In this document: positions 23,700 through 33,786 of the stretch, piece after piece | Position numbering within the stretch: position 1 is the stretch's first letter | Layout of the letters: the number at the start of each line of letters is the position of its first letter | Origin: Mobiluncus sp963511525 | GTDB taxonomy: Bacteria; Actinomycetota; Actinomycetes; Actinomycetales; Actinomycetaceae | DNA: 53,123 nucleotides | Assembly: GCF_963511525.1 (NCBI RefSeq) | Contig: NZ_CAUPIY010000014.1 | Coordinates: 1 to 53,123 of the forward strand | Direction of reading: 5' to 3' | Program-made: the position numbers and the translations under genes | The notes under the pieces: model-generated | What the model was told of the DNA's origin: nothing | The model's input: the letters and a program-made list of their open reading frames with translations, nothing else | Database searches by the model: none

Positions 23700-25871
23700 G
23701 TGGCCGAAACAACTCACTATCTTGAAGGTTATTTGCCCCAAGTCCAGGACTTAGCCCGTCGGCTGGGGGTGGATACAGACTATTGGGATTTTGCGGGCAA
23801 CTATCACGAGGTGCCGCAGTCGACTTTGGTTCGGGTCATTGACGCTCTCGGTTTCACGTTGCAAAGCAGCGATGATATTGGGCGTGCCTACGAGTCGTTG
23901 GACCGGGAATACTGGTTTTCCGTCCTCCCGAAAGGGCTGGTGATACGCCAGTCCCATGGGGCGAATATCCCGGTTCACGTGCCTGATGGCACCAGCTTGG
24001 AAGTCTGGTTGGAAACCGAGAACGGTGATACTAGGCCGTTGGAACAGCTCGATATCTGGGTCCAGCCCCGCGATTTTGGTCCCGATGGCCGGCGCGGCGA
24101 GGCAACATTCCGGCTTCCGGAAGGCACCGAGTGGGGCTACCATACCCTGCATGCCAAGACGGTGGAGGGCGAGTTTGCCCAGCAGGTTGCGGTGGTTCCT
24201 GACCGGCTGCCGCTGGGGGATTTAGAGCATTCCCGCTCCTGGGGTGTGATGACGCAACTGTATTCGGTGTCCTCCCGCGGTTCTTGGGGAATGGGAGACT
24301 TCCACGATTTGGGCCACATCGCCGAGATTTTTGGACGCCAGGGCGCTGACTTCGTGCTGACCAATCCGTTGCACGCGGGTGAGCCCAACGTGCCTATCAC
24401 GCCGTCTCCTTACCTGCCCGTGTCTAGGCGTTTTCTGAGCCCGCTGTACATTCGCCCTGACGACATCGCGGAATATCGCCAGTTGGATTCCACGTCTGAA
24501 TCACTGGTGAAAGTCGCTTTCGCCCAGGCCTCCAATGAACTTTTCCCGGTTGACGCAGTGAAACACGTCGACCGGGATCGTTCCTGGAAGGCCAAACGAG
24601 AAGCCTTGGAAGTCATTTTTAAGGTAAAACGCAGTCCCTCCCGCGAAGCCGAGTTCAGCGACTTTATGGCGGAACGCGGCCAGGACTTGCAAAACTTTGC
24701 CCTGTGGTGCGCCCTGTATGATCGATTCGGTCAAGGGCCTTGGGAAGACGACGTTGCCGATGTCTCCAGTCCTCGCGTGGCGGCGCTGCGGGAGGAACTC
24801 GCCGAACAGGTGGAATTCTATTGCTGGCTGCAATGGATTGCCTCCACCCAGCTTCACGCCGCCCAGGAGTCCGCGACGAATGCCGGCATGACGATTGGTA
24901 TCATGAATGACCTGGCGGTAGGGGTGCACAAGTACGGTGCCGACGTGTGGTCTATCCCGGACGCTTTCGTGAGGACCATGAGCGTGGGGGCGCCGCCGGA
25001 TATGTACAACCAGCTGGGACAAGACTGGACCCAGCCGCCGATGAATCCGCGCTATATGGCCACCCACGATTGGGAACCTCTGCGGGGAATTATTCACCGC
25101 GCTTTGGCTAACTGCGGTGCTTTGCGTATCGATCATGTGATGGGACTGATTCGCCTGTGGTGGATTCCGCGGGGAGCTGCCCCCAACGAGGGTACCTACG
25201 TTCGTTACAACCACGAGGCCACCGTGGGCATCATGCTGTTGGAAGCTGCCAGAGCCCACGCCGTAGTGGTCGGGGAGGACTTGGGCACAGTCGAGGACTG
25301 GGTTCGCGATTACCTGAAAGACCGCGGTATTCTGGGCACTTCCGTGCTGTGGTTTGAACGCAACGGTAGTGATTTCAGGCCTCCGGACCAATACCGCGAA
25401 ATGTGCATGGCCGCGGTGAACACGCACGATTTGCCCCCTACCTTGGGATTCCTCCGCGCGGTACACCTGGAAGTCCAAGATCGCTTGGGAATCTTGCCCC
25501 AGCCTTTGGAACAGGCCAAGGACGCGTTGTATGACGACATCGCGAAGCTGGTGGAACAACTACGCAACATGGGGCTGTTGGAAAACGATTATCCGACCGA
25601 GTCCGAACTGATTCTGGCGCTGCACCGTTTTATCGGCAAGACTCCGGCAAAGCTGTCCGTGGTCAGCTTGGTTGACGCGGTGGGGGACCTGCGGATGCAA
25701 AATCAGCCCGGCACTGATAACGAATACCCCAACTGGCGCATTCCGCTGTCGGACTCCTTGGGACGCTCGGTCAAAGTGGAAGAATTGGAATACTACGTGG
25801 GCGTGGGCGAAATCTGCGAAGCGATGCGCGAACTGGTGAATCCGCAGTGCCCTGAAGGCGATGAAATTTAG
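23700..25871 (+). CDS. malQ: 4-alpha-glucanotransferase (amylomaltase)
   Basis: 723 residues, the long actinobacterial GH77 type with an N-terminal beta-rich extension of about 170 residues before the barrel. Catalytic motifs are visible: LRIDHVMGL (nucleophile Asp), VVGEDLGTV (acid/base Glu) and NTHDLPPT (third Asp). The enzyme transfers glucan segments between maltodextrins in glycogen and maltose metabolism. It starts at GTG 23700 after a GAGGA SD. No other maltose genes are adjacent. Confidence 0.93.
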   Translation: MAETTHYLEGYLPQVQDLARRLGVDTDYWDFAGNYHEVPQSTLVRVIDALGFTLQSSDDIGRAYESLDREYWFSVLPKGLVIRQSHGANIPVHVPDGTSLEVWLETENGDTRPLEQLDIWVQPRDFGPDGRRGEATFRLPEGTEWGYHTLHAKTVEGEFAQQVAVVPDRLPLGDLEHSRSWGVMTQLYSVSSRGSWGMGDFHDLGHIAEIFGRQGADFVLTNPLHAGEPNVPITPSPYLPVSRRFLSPLYIRPDDIAEYRQLDSTSESLVKVAFAQASNELFPVDAVKHVDRDRSWKAKREALEVIFKVKRSPSREAEFSDFMAERGQDLQNFALWCALYDRFGQGPWEDDVADVSSPRVAALREELAEQVEFYCWLQWIASTQLHAAQESATNAGMTIGIMNDLAVGVHKYGADVWSIPDAFVRTMSVGAPPDMYNQLGQDWTQPPMNPRYMATHDWEPLRGIIHRALANCGALRIDHVMGLIRLWWIPRGAAPNEGTYVRYNHEATVGIMLLEAARAHAVVVGEDLGTVEDWVRDYLKDRGILGTSVLWFERNGSDFRPPDQYREMCMAAVNTHDLPPTLGFLRAVHLEVQDRLGILPQPLEQAKDALYDDIAKLVEQLRNMGLLENDYPTESELILALHRFIGKTPAKLSVVSLVDAVGDLRMQNQPGTDNEYPNWRIPLSDSLGRSVKVEELEYYVGVGEICEAMRELVNPQCPEGDEI

Positions 25872-26072
25872 TATTCCCTTAGGAAACTTGCTGTGAGAGC
25901 CGCCGTATATTTCCGAGGATAGCCGCCGGGGTTTTCGCCCTGGGGGAGTCCTTTATTAGCACGTCGAAAGCCGTTTTTCACGCAGAGTTTGTGGCAAAAT
26001 TGAAGGTGGTTTTGGCAGCGGTATCCGCGACTAAAATCTGACCTAAGGATGCTGAGGAAAGGAAGTGCCGGC

Positions 26073-28157
26073 GTGGCGGGCAAAGGCAAGACAGCCAAAG
26101 CGGTGGACAATCCTGAATCGGGTCGTGTCTCCGCTGCTGAGAGCCGTGCGGGCAAAGCAAAGAAAAAAGCCGAAAAACCCCCTGCGGCGAAAAAACCGGC
26201 CAAGCGCACCAAGGGCGCAAAAGTTCCTCGTGCTGCCGTAAAGCAGCAACGTTTCGCCCGCTTCCTGGCGCCGGGATGGTACGAACGGTTCCTGCAGTAT
26301 CTGTTTGTCGCGATTTTGATACTGTGCGCGGCCGAGTTGTCCCTGCGTTTGGGGCAGGGTCATATCCTTGGTGACCAGGGCTTTGGTAAAGTATTTCCGG
26401 GGATTTTGCCGATTGCGGACATTTTGTACTACGTCGGCACCACGGTGGAATCGTATTTCCCCTTGATCGTGGCATTTATGTTGGCTTTCGCGGCGGCGAA
26501 GCGCCCCAATGCGGCCATCGGATTAGCGGCGCTGGCCGGTTGGGTTGGTTACCTGGGTGCCACGATGGCTCTGTCTCGCTACAGTACCGCCTCTTCACAA
26601 GGGGAGGTTTCCGGCGTTGACTTAGGGCTGATGGGTGGAATCTTGGTGGGGTTCCTGGTAGCTGGTTGCTGGAGCGAGTTCCGGTTTCGCAAAGTCGCCC
26701 CTTGGGCTCGGATGGTCAGCGGGATTCCCTTGGTCGTGATGATTTGCGCGACTGGCGGAGTGGTCCTCGGCATTGTTGTTGGTGTGTTTTATCAGCTGTT
26801 ATACCTGATTATCACCGTGGCTGCCGGCACGGCAATGATGGTTGCTCCGGGCCCCTTAGGGGCGGCGCTCTACGGTTTTCTGCACCCCATTGCGGAGGTT
26901 ACTGGGTTCAGTGCTCTGCTCAATATCGCTCCGTATAATCTCTACGGCAGTTGCCAAACCACCCAAGGCGACACCCTCAACGGTTCCTATCGTTGTTTTG
27001 TGTATGGCGGTACCCAGATGGAAGGTCAGCAGGCCCTGTTCCTCGCCGGGGGATATCCGGTGGTTGCGTTCGGGCTGGCAGCGCTGTTCCTGGTGCTGTT
27101 GCTGCAGCTGAAGGGCGGCAACCGCCAATACTGGCGCATTATGTATTGGTTCCTGATTGCCGGTACGTTCTTAGTTGGAGCCGAGAAACCGGCGCTGTAT
27201 CTGCTGTTTTTCGCGGCTCCTGCCCTGTTGATGGTTCACGCGGTCGCCTCGGCGTTTTCTTACGCTATCACCGCGGCTTTGGGCGTCACGATCGGCTGGG
27301 CGGGCGGTCCCGGCTTGGTGGATTTGATGCGCTGGATGGGAACCGGAGAAGGCATCCTGGTGCTGCTCATCCTAGGGGTGCTGTTTGCTGCCATTTACGT
27401 CATGGTTGCTATTTTCACCATTAAAGTGAAAGGGCAGCGGTTGAACTTGGGTGGATTTGGTGTGCCCTACATTACGAAACCGTTCATGGGCATTCCCAAC
27501 TCCTCCGGGGAAACGAAGCCCGCCCCTGCCGTCACGATTCCGAAACCGGCCGCTGTTAAGGACGCTTCCGAGACTGGTGTCTCGGCTTCGGTTCGCGAGG
27601 AGACCCCCGTAACCTCTCCCGCTCCGACCCGGCCCCGCCCTTCTGAGCCCGTTGTTGAAACAACTGTTGCGGTTCCGCCGACTCCGGCTCAGCCTGTTGC
27701 CACCCAGCCGGCTATGGAGCCACCCGTGATTGCTGAACCCGTTGCGCTGGAGCCCGAATCAAGCCCGGAGGTGCCGCTGGGAGAAATTGAGCCGGTCGAG
27801 CCGGTTGAACAGCCCCTGCCTGCGGAAGCTTACCCGGAGGCTTATACTGAGACCTCCGCCGCTGTGAACCCTGCTTATCCGCAGCAAGGCTACGTCCAAA
27901 ATCCCTACGGTTACCAGGCGCCGGGATATCCCGAAACATACCCGGCATATCCCGCGGAGTACGGCGGCGGATACAATTCCCAACTCTATGGCTACCAGGG
28001 AACGCCCTACGGATATCCCGCGGCTTATAACCCTGCGGCTATGCCGCAGGCCACCTCGCCAGCTCAGAATTTTTCCGCACCCCAGACCCAACCGCAGGCA
28101 CCGGCAGCTCCGCCGGAGAATCCCTCCAAGCCTGACTATCGACCGCGTCCACAGTAG
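26073..28157 (+). CDS. PTS EIIC-like membrane protein with Pro/Tyr-rich tail and no EIIB
   Basis: About 694 residues from GTG 26073, chosen for the strong SD AGGAAAGGA; ATG 26049 would add eight. An N-terminal Lys/Ala-rich segment of about 65 residues precedes eight to ten membrane helices that follow the glucose/GlcNAc EIIC layout. Key residues are changed: the family's TGLHHxLN reads TGFSALLN, and the GITEPIEF substrate motif reads GAEKPALY. There is no Cys-bearing EIIB domain; instead about 230 residues of Pro/Glu/Val then Pro/Tyr/Gly-rich, probably disordered sequence follow. A classical PTS transporter role is therefore doubtful; a sensor or scaffold is possible. Confidence 0.7.
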   Translation: MAGKGKTAKAVDNPESGRVSAAESRAGKAKKKAEKPPAAKKPAKRTKGAKVPRAAVKQQRFARFLAPGWYERFLQYLFVAILILCAAELSLRLGQGHILGDQGFGKVFPGILPIADILYYVGTTVESYFPLIVAFMLAFAAAKRPNAAIGLAALAGWVGYLGATMALSRYSTASSQGEVSGVDLGLMGGILVGFLVAGCWSEFRFRKVAPWARMVSGIPLVVMICATGGVVLGIVVGVFYQLLYLIITVAAGTAMMVAPGPLGAALYGFLHPIAEVTGFSALLNIAPYNLYGSCQTTQGDTLNGSYRCFVYGGTQMEGQQALFLAGGYPVVAFGLAALFLVLLLQLKGGNRQYWRIMYWFLIAGTFLVGAEKPALYLLFFAAPALLMVHAVASAFSYAITAALGVTIGWAGGPGLVDLMRWMGTGEGILVLLILGVLFAAIYVMVAIFTIKVKGQRLNLGGFGVPYITKPFMGIPNSSGETKPAPAVTIPKPAAVKDASETGVSASVREETPVTSPAPTRPRPSEPVVETTVAVPPTPAQPVATQPAMEPPVIAEPVALEPESSPEVPLGEIEPVEPVEQPLPAEAYPEAYTETSAAVNPAYPQQGYVQNPYGYQAPGYPETYPAYPAEYGGGYNSQLYGYQGTPYGYPAAYNPAAMPQATSPAQNFSAPQTQPQAPAAPPENPSKPDYRPRPQ

Positions 28158-28297
28158 GCGTTCGCAGCGTTCAGAGCCATCGCCACCGCCCTCCACAGCG
28201 GGAACAGATGATAAAAACCACAGGGTAAGCCGCTGCTGGGTTACCCGCGCTCGGGGTCATCCCTAGTTGTTCCGACACATGCCGTGAACCCGCGAGG

Positions 28298-30868
28298 CTA
28301 TCCCTCACGGTCGCACTGTTGAGCCTTCGCGATACGTTCGGCTCCGGACTGGTTCTCGCGCATCATCCGCAGCAGAGCCGCGGGAGCGTCCGTATGGTTC
28401 GAGAGCCATTCCCGAGTCAGTGCCAATACGTCGACACCGCTGGATTCCCAGCCCACCAGCGCGGAGGGATACATACCCTCGATGAGCTGTTCGCCAATTT
28501 CGTGGGTGCGTTCATCATAGGTTTCCCGCAGCATCTCAAAGTAACGCGGGGCAAAAGGAGCCAACAACAGCGGGTCTTGAGCCCTGTTGAAGCCGGCAAT
28601 GATGGACGCTAGCTGGTCGTTTGTCAGGGTGGTGTCGCTGTAGGCACGGTCAAAGAACTCGGCTTTTATCTCAGGGTCAGGTAGCGAAGCTGTGGCCTGC
28701 AGGACACGTTCGCGCCCATTTACGGTGTCATCATTACTGAGCTCAGCTTCGATGGCGGCGCGATCCACGTGTCCCACCGCCGCCAAAGAGGTCAGCAGGT
28801 TCCACCGCAGTTCCGTGTCAATGCGCAGACCCGTGAGGGTTTCACTGCCATCCAAAAGGGCGGCGCTGGCGGCGATGTCTTCGGGATTGTGCGCCCGGCG
28901 AGCGGCAGCGCGAACCAGCTGCAGCTGCGTATCAGAATCGGCTTTGGCCAGGCGAGACAGCATCCGCAGGCGCGAAGAGACGTTTCGGGCGACCGTTTCG
29001 CGGTTTTCCACCGCCAGGTAGCTTTCGATACAGGTGTCAAGGTTGCGCAAAGTCACCGACACGACCATGGGGTGGGTCTCTACCATGAGAGCCTGCAGGG
29101 CGGTATCGACATAGTGGGAGGCTCCGACCTCGCCGTCACGCACCATATCCCACAGGATAGACAGAATCTGGGACCGAGTCAGCGAATCGGTGAAGGCGTC
29201 GATGTGTTCGCAAGCTGTTTTTAGCGACTGTTCGTCTAACCGAACTTTGCCGTAAGCCATGTCTCCGTCGTTGACCAAAATTACATCGGGACGCGGCCCA
29301 TAGAAACCGGGGAGGATGTATTCCTCGGCCTCCATGTCGAATTCCTCGCGGTGACCGGGAACGAACACGGTATTGCTATCGCGTTGTTCCAGGTTGTAGG
29401 CGCACACCGCCATGTGTTGGGGTCGCGGGGTAGCATCAGCATTGAAATGCTCTTGGACGATGCGCAGGAAAGTAATGGCCCCGCTGTCGTCCGTTTGGAT
29501 TTCGGGACGCAGCCACGTCATCCCAGCTTCTTCCAGCCATTTGCGTGACCACGCTTTCAGGTCCTTGCCGGAGGTGGCCTCCAGCTCGGTCAACAGATCC
29601 GTCAAAGTGGCGTTGGACCACTCGTGTTTGGCAAAGTATCCCTTAATTCCCAAGCGGAAGTTGTCCCACCCCACGTACGTCACCAGCTGGGACAGTACGC
29701 AGGCGCCTTTTGCGTAGGTGATGCCGTCAAAGTTGACTTGGACATCTTCCAAGTCGTTGATGGTGGCCACTACCGGGTGAGTGGAAGGCAGTTGATCCTG
29801 GCCGTAGGCCCAAATCTTTTCCGAACAAGAGAAGGTCGTCCAGATGTCTTTCCACTCAGTCGCTTCCGCTGTGGCTTTGGTGGACACAAACTCGGCAAAG
29901 GATTCGTTCAACCACAAGTCGTTCCACCATTTCATCGTGACGAGGTCGCCGAACCACATGTGAGCCAGTTCGTGCAGAATGGTCACGACACGGCGTTCCA
30001 CCCGGGTTTGCAGGGGACGGGACCGGAACACATATTCGTCACGGAACGTCACGCAGCCCACGTTTTCCATGGCTCCGGCGTTATATTCGGGAACAAAAAT
30101 TTGGTCATATTTGCGGAACGGGTAGGGGTGCTCAAAGGCGGTTTCATAGAATTCGAAGCCGGCGCGGGTGATGTCCATGATTTCGGCGGCATCCAAGTGT
30201 TTCACCATGGAGGCGCGGCAATAGACCCCGAGGGGAATTCGTCTGCCATCGCACGAGGTCACTTCGCCGGTTTCTCCCACGTAGGGGCCGGCGATGACGG
30301 CGGTCAGGTAGGACGAGATTTTTTCGGTGGGGCTGAAGCGGTATGTGCGCACGCCGTCAGCGGCGATTTCAGGTTCCGGGGTGGGCGAGTTGGAAAACGC
30401 GTTCCACTCGGGGGGAACTACGAAAGTAAAGGTGAAGTCCGCTTTGATGTCGGGCTGCTCAAAGACGGCGTAGACGCGGCGGGAATCCGGTACCTCGAAC
30501 TGAGAGTACACGTAGGACTTGCCGTCTTCGGGATCTGTGAAACGGTGTAGTCCCTCGCCGGTGTGCATATAGACGCAATCAGCCGTCACCCGCAGATTGT
30601 TGTGTTCCTGCAACTCCGGCAGGAAAATTCGGGAATCGGCGTAATTCGAGAGGTCTAGCTCTGTCCCGTTCAAAGTCACTTCTGTGACGGAATCGGCGAT
30701 GAGGTCGATGAAAGTTGAGGCGCCGGGCTGGGCAGTAAAGTCTAGTTCCGTTACGGAATGAAAAATACGCTCTCCCTGAGTCATGTCGAGATGCACGCGA
30801 TAGTGAACATCGCTGACGATTTCCGAACGTTGCTCGGCTTCGATGCGGGTGAGGTTAGTTCCTGGCAT
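28298..30868 (-). CDS. pepN: Aminopeptidase N (M1 family)
   Basis: 856 residues. The M1 hallmarks are present: the GAMENVG exopeptidase motif, the zinc site HELAHMWFGD and the third ligand in LNESFAEF 18 residues on. The C-terminal ERAP1-like helical domain follows. It is a cytoplasmic zinc aminopeptidase that finishes peptide degradation. AAAGGAG precedes ATG 30868. It is divergent from the lipoprotein gene, with a shared 138-nt intergenic region. Confidence 0.95.
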   Translation of the reverse strand: MPGTNLTRIEAEQRSEIVSDVHYRVHLDMTQGERIFHSVTELDFTAQPGASTFIDLIADSVTEVTLNGTELDLSNYADSRIFLPELQEHNNLRVTADCVYMHTGEGLHRFTDPEDGKSYVYSQFEVPDSRRVYAVFEQPDIKADFTFTFVVPPEWNAFSNSPTPEPEIAADGVRTYRFSPTEKISSYLTAVIAGPYVGETGEVTSCDGRRIPLGVYCRASMVKHLDAAEIMDITRAGFEFYETAFEHPYPFRKYDQIFVPEYNAGAMENVGCVTFRDEYVFRSRPLQTRVERRVVTILHELAHMWFGDLVTMKWWNDLWLNESFAEFVSTKATAEATEWKDIWTTFSCSEKIWAYGQDQLPSTHPVVATINDLEDVQVNFDGITYAKGACVLSQLVTYVGWDNFRLGIKGYFAKHEWSNATLTDLLTELEATSGKDLKAWSRKWLEEAGMTWLRPEIQTDDSGAITFLRIVQEHFNADATPRPQHMAVCAYNLEQRDSNTVFVPGHREEFDMEAEEYILPGFYGPRPDVILVNDGDMAYGKVRLDEQSLKTACEHIDAFTDSLTRSQILSILWDMVRDGEVGASHYVDTALQALMVETHPMVVSVTLRNLDTCIESYLAVENRETVARNVSSRLRMLSRLAKADSDTQLQLVRAAARRAHNPEDIAASAALLDGSETLTGLRIDTELRWNLLTSLAAVGHVDRAAIEAELSNDDTVNGRERVLQATASLPDPEIKAEFFDRAYSDTTLTNDQLASIIAGFNRAQDPLLLAPFAPRYFEMLRETYDERTHEIGEQLIEGMYPSALVGWESSGVDVLALTREWLSNHTDAPAALLRMMRENQSGAERIAKAQQCDREG

Positions 30869-31006
30869 TTACACTCCTTTGAGTTTGTAATCGGTATATA
30901 TTCTTCCATGTCTGACCCCTTTTCGATGAAGTTTCAGCGTAAAGATTGCAGTTAAACTAAACTTGAGTTATGTTTCTTGCGCTCACAGCGAGGGGAGGTA
31001 TCTGCG

Positions 31007-31702
31007 TTGAGACGGAAGACCACTCGGGGCTTGGGTTCCCAAATGTCAGCCTCTAGACTTCGCCGGGTGCGCCGTGTCCTCGCAGTAATCCTCTTAGGGG
31101 CCGTGGCGCTGAGCGGATTGAGTGCCTGCGCAAAGGAAAAAACCAAGACCCCCACTCAGTGGAACGCTACCATCATGACTACACCGGCCCCGGAGGGCTG
31201 GATTAACGGTAAAGACGGGGCTTTTCGGGTGCAGATTCCGTCGTCTTACTTAGATGCCTACGATGCTATCAGCGGTGCCAAGCTGCCCGATGCGCAGGTG
31301 GTGTTGTCCCTCCCTGCTGACAAAGCGTTGAACGGCTACGTTCCGGTCATGGTCATTGATCACGCGAAAGCGACCTCTGACCCTGATGAAGTGGAAAGGA
31401 ACCTGAAACAGGACCCTATCTATAAAGGCTACAAGAAGTTCACGGTGCTGAACCCGACTCAGGTTGAGGGCTTGAACGTGCTCGAGATGAAGTGGAGTTA
31501 CGTCTATCAAGAGGTCGAGATGACGGCCTTTATGACTTTGGTTTCGGGGAACAATCACGCCTACGCCCTGAAACAGGATGTGCCGGACTATGCGCTGGAA
31601 ACCTACCAGCCGATTATTGATTCCGTGCTGAAAACTTGGACTTGGAACGAGCCGGTGAAAGGGACCAAGCCGAAGCCAAGCCCTTCACCTACCAAATCCT
31701 GA
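31007..31702 (+). CDS. Putative lipoprotein of unknown function
   Basis: 231 residues from TTG 31007, chosen because GGGGAGG lies 8 nt upstream; TTG 30977 is the alternative. An Arg-rich n-region (RRVRRV) and a hydrophobic stretch end in the lipobox LSAC, so the mature protein should be lipid-anchored outside the membrane. The rest is a compact alpha/beta-looking domain with no motif I recognise, ending in a Lys/Pro/Ser tail. Its last 14 bases overlap the 3' end of the convergent M13 peptidase gene. Confidence 0.75.
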   Translation: MRRKTTRGLGSQMSASRLRRVRRVLAVILLGAVALSGLSACAKEKTKTPTQWNATIMTTPAPEGWINGKDGAFRVQIPSSYLDAYDAISGAKLPDAQVVLSLPADKALNGYVPVMVIDHAKATSDPDEVERNLKQDPIYKGYKKFTVLNPTQVEGLNVLEMKWSYVYQEVEMTAFMTLVSGNNHAYALKQDVPDYALETYQPIIDSVLKTWTWNEPVKGTKPKPSPSPTKS

Positions 31703-33698
31703 CTCTCTGATCCGGTTCCAGCCACAGGGCATCTCCCGGCTTGGTTTGGAAAGTTTCGGCGAACAGGTCGAGGTTCGCGACCACGCCGTTGCAGCGGAAC
31801 TCTGCCGGAGAGTGGGGGTCGATAGAAATGAGCTGTTTAGCCATTTCCGGGCGCACCTTCGTCTGCCAGGACAGTGCCCAGGACAGGAAGAACCGCTCGG
31901 CCGCAGTGAGCCCCTCGATGACCGGGGCGTCTGCCGGGTCATCGATGCCCTGTTGTTTGAGCTCCAACAGGTAGGCTTTCCAGGCGATGTCGAGTCCGCC
32001 CAGGTCGCCGATGTTTTCCCCGATGGTCAGTGCGCCGTTGACGTGGAATTCTGCGGGCAGTCCCTGGGGGACGAACGCATTGTACTGGTCGATAAGCGCG
32101 TGGGTGCGTTTTTCGAACTCGGCTAGGTCCTGGTCGGTCCACCAGTTTTCGACTTTGCCGGTGCCGTCAAACTTGGCGCCCTGGTCGTCAAAACCGTGCC
32201 CGATTTCATGCCCGATAACCGCCCCGATGGAACCGTAGTTCACAGCCGCATCCGCGTCCTTGTCAAAGAATGGGGGCTGCAGGATAGCGGCGGGAAACAC
32301 GATTTCGTTTTCGGTCGGGTTGTAATAGGCATTCACGGTCTGCGGGGTCATGTGCCAAATCGTGTGATCAACCGGGCCGCCCAGCTTGTCAATCCAATAG
32401 TTAGTGCCAAAAACGCTGGCGTTGTGAACCTTGTCAACCAGTGTTCCGTCTCCGAGCTGGAGTTTCTCATAATCGCGCCACTTGTCTGGGTAGCCGATTT
32501 TGGGGGTAAACTGGCGCATTTTTTCTAACGCTTTGTCTCGTGTTTCCGGTCCCATCCAATCCAGAACCGCGATGGAATCCTGGTAAGCCTGAATCAGGTT
32601 CTCTACCAAGTGGCTCATCGCCGCCTTGGCTTCGGCGGGGAAGTGGCGCTGTACGTAAAGTTTGCCCAGGGCCTCGCCCATCACTGAGGACGCCAGGGAA
32701 ACCCCGCGCTTCCAACGTTCCCGCAGCTGCTCCTTGCCCGCCAGTTTTTGTCCGTAAAAGTCAAAGTCCGCATTCACGATTTCGCTGGATAGCAGGGAGG
32801 TATGCCCGTTTAGGGCGTGCCACAACATCCACCACTTGAGAGTCTCAAAGTCGGTGGAATCCCACAGCTGATCCATGTTTTCGAGGAAATCCGGTTCGCC
32901 TACGTTGACTTCCGTAAACATTTTGTCGGGCAATCCCGAAGCCTTGCGCCAGGCTCCCAGGTCAAAACGTGTCAGCTTAGAGGCCAGTTCGTCCCAGGTC
33001 ATCGGGTTGTTCGTCGCGTCCGTGTCGCGAGTTTTCACGTTATCCCAATGCAGCTTGGCTATCTCGGTCTCGAAGTCAACAATTTTACCGGCCACGTCCG
33101 GGGCTGCGGACTGCGAAGCGTATCCGGCCAGGATCAGCATCCGGGCAAGGTGCTGGCGATACTGTTCCAACAGGTTCGCGTGTTTTTCTTCCAGATAGTA
33201 GGCGCGTTCGGGCAGTCCCAAACCGTCCTGGCCGAAGTAGTTGACGTAGCGTTCGGGATTGTTCACATCGATGTCGATACCGGTATCGAAAAATCCCTCG
33301 TAGGTGCCTTCGGCAAAAGTCCGGGCCCACAGGTCGCGCAGATCCCCTTTTGTGGTGGCCTGATCCAGGGGAGCCTGCAACTGCCGCAGGCTCGGGCCAC
33401 TGTCCGCTTCTACCGTGGCTTCGTCCATGAAAGAGCCGTAGAGGGAGGCGACTTTGCCCGCCAGGCTGCTCAGCTCCCCGGTGATTCGACCCGCGACACA
33501 ATCTTCGATGATGGTGCGCACCTGTTTTTCCGCTTCTTCGGCCAAGAGGTGAAATGACCCGTAGCTGGCCTTGTCAGCAGGAATTTCGGTGCGGGCCAGC
33601 CACTTGCCGTTTACGTAACGGTAAAGGTCGTCCTGTGGGCGGATAGTTTCATCAAAGTCAGCGGGATCCAGCATCCCCAACAGTGGGTTCTTTGTCAT
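31689..33698 (-). CDS. pepO: M13 family metallopeptidase (PepO/neprilysin-like)
   Basis: 669 residues from ATG 33698; an open frame nine codons longer exists but TAGGGT sits 7 nt before this ATG. The zinc site is HEIGHGFDDQG, the third ligand lies in ENIGDLGGLDIA, and NAYYNPTENEIVFPAA is the substrate-binding NAYY motif. There is no signal peptide, as in the cytoplasmic PepO group of Gram-positive bacteria. It cleaves peptides of limited size. With PepN it gives two peptide-degrading enzymes within 6 kb. Confidence 0.94.
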   Translation of the reverse strand: MTKNPLLGMLDPADFDETIRPQDDLYRYVNGKWLARTEIPADKASYGSFHLLAEEAEKQVRTIIEDCVAGRITGELSSLAGKVASLYGSFMDEATVEADSGPSLRQLQAPLDQATTKGDLRDLWARTFAEGTYEGFFDTGIDIDVNNPERYVNYFGQDGLGLPERAYYLEEKHANLLEQYRQHLARMLILAGYASQSAAPDVAGKIVDFETEIAKLHWDNVKTRDTDATNNPMTWDELASKLTRFDLGAWRKASGLPDKMFTEVNVGEPDFLENMDQLWDSTDFETLKWWMLWHALNGHTSLLSSEIVNADFDFYGQKLAGKEQLRERWKRGVSLASSVMGEALGKLYVQRHFPAEAKAAMSHLVENLIQAYQDSIAVLDWMGPETRDKALEKMRQFTPKIGYPDKWRDYEKLQLGDGTLVDKVHNASVFGTNYWIDKLGGPVDHTIWHMTPQTVNAYYNPTENEIVFPAAILQPPFFDKDADAAVNYGSIGAVIGHEIGHGFDDQGAKFDGTGKVENWWTDQDLAEFEKRTHALIDQYNAFVPQGLPAEFHVNGALTIGENIGDLGGLDIAWKAYLLELKQQGIDDPADAPVIEGLTAAERFFLSWALSWQTKVRPEMAKQLISIDPHSPAEFRCNGVVANLDLFAETFQTKPGDALWLEPDQRVRIW

Positions 33699-33705
33699 GG
33701 GTTCA

Positions 33706-33711
33706 ACCCTA
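33706..33711 (-). promoter_or_regulatory. -10 box, probable leaderless transcript (M13 peptidase)
   Basis: TAGGGT on the minus strand with a 7-nt spacer to ATG 33698. smc uses the same hexamer. Confidence 0.6.
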
Positions 33712-33786
33712 CCGTGCTGCACCAAAAATTTCCGAGCGACCCTGACGGCGCAACCAAACCCCCTTGTGACAGGGGTCCCGCTGGGT

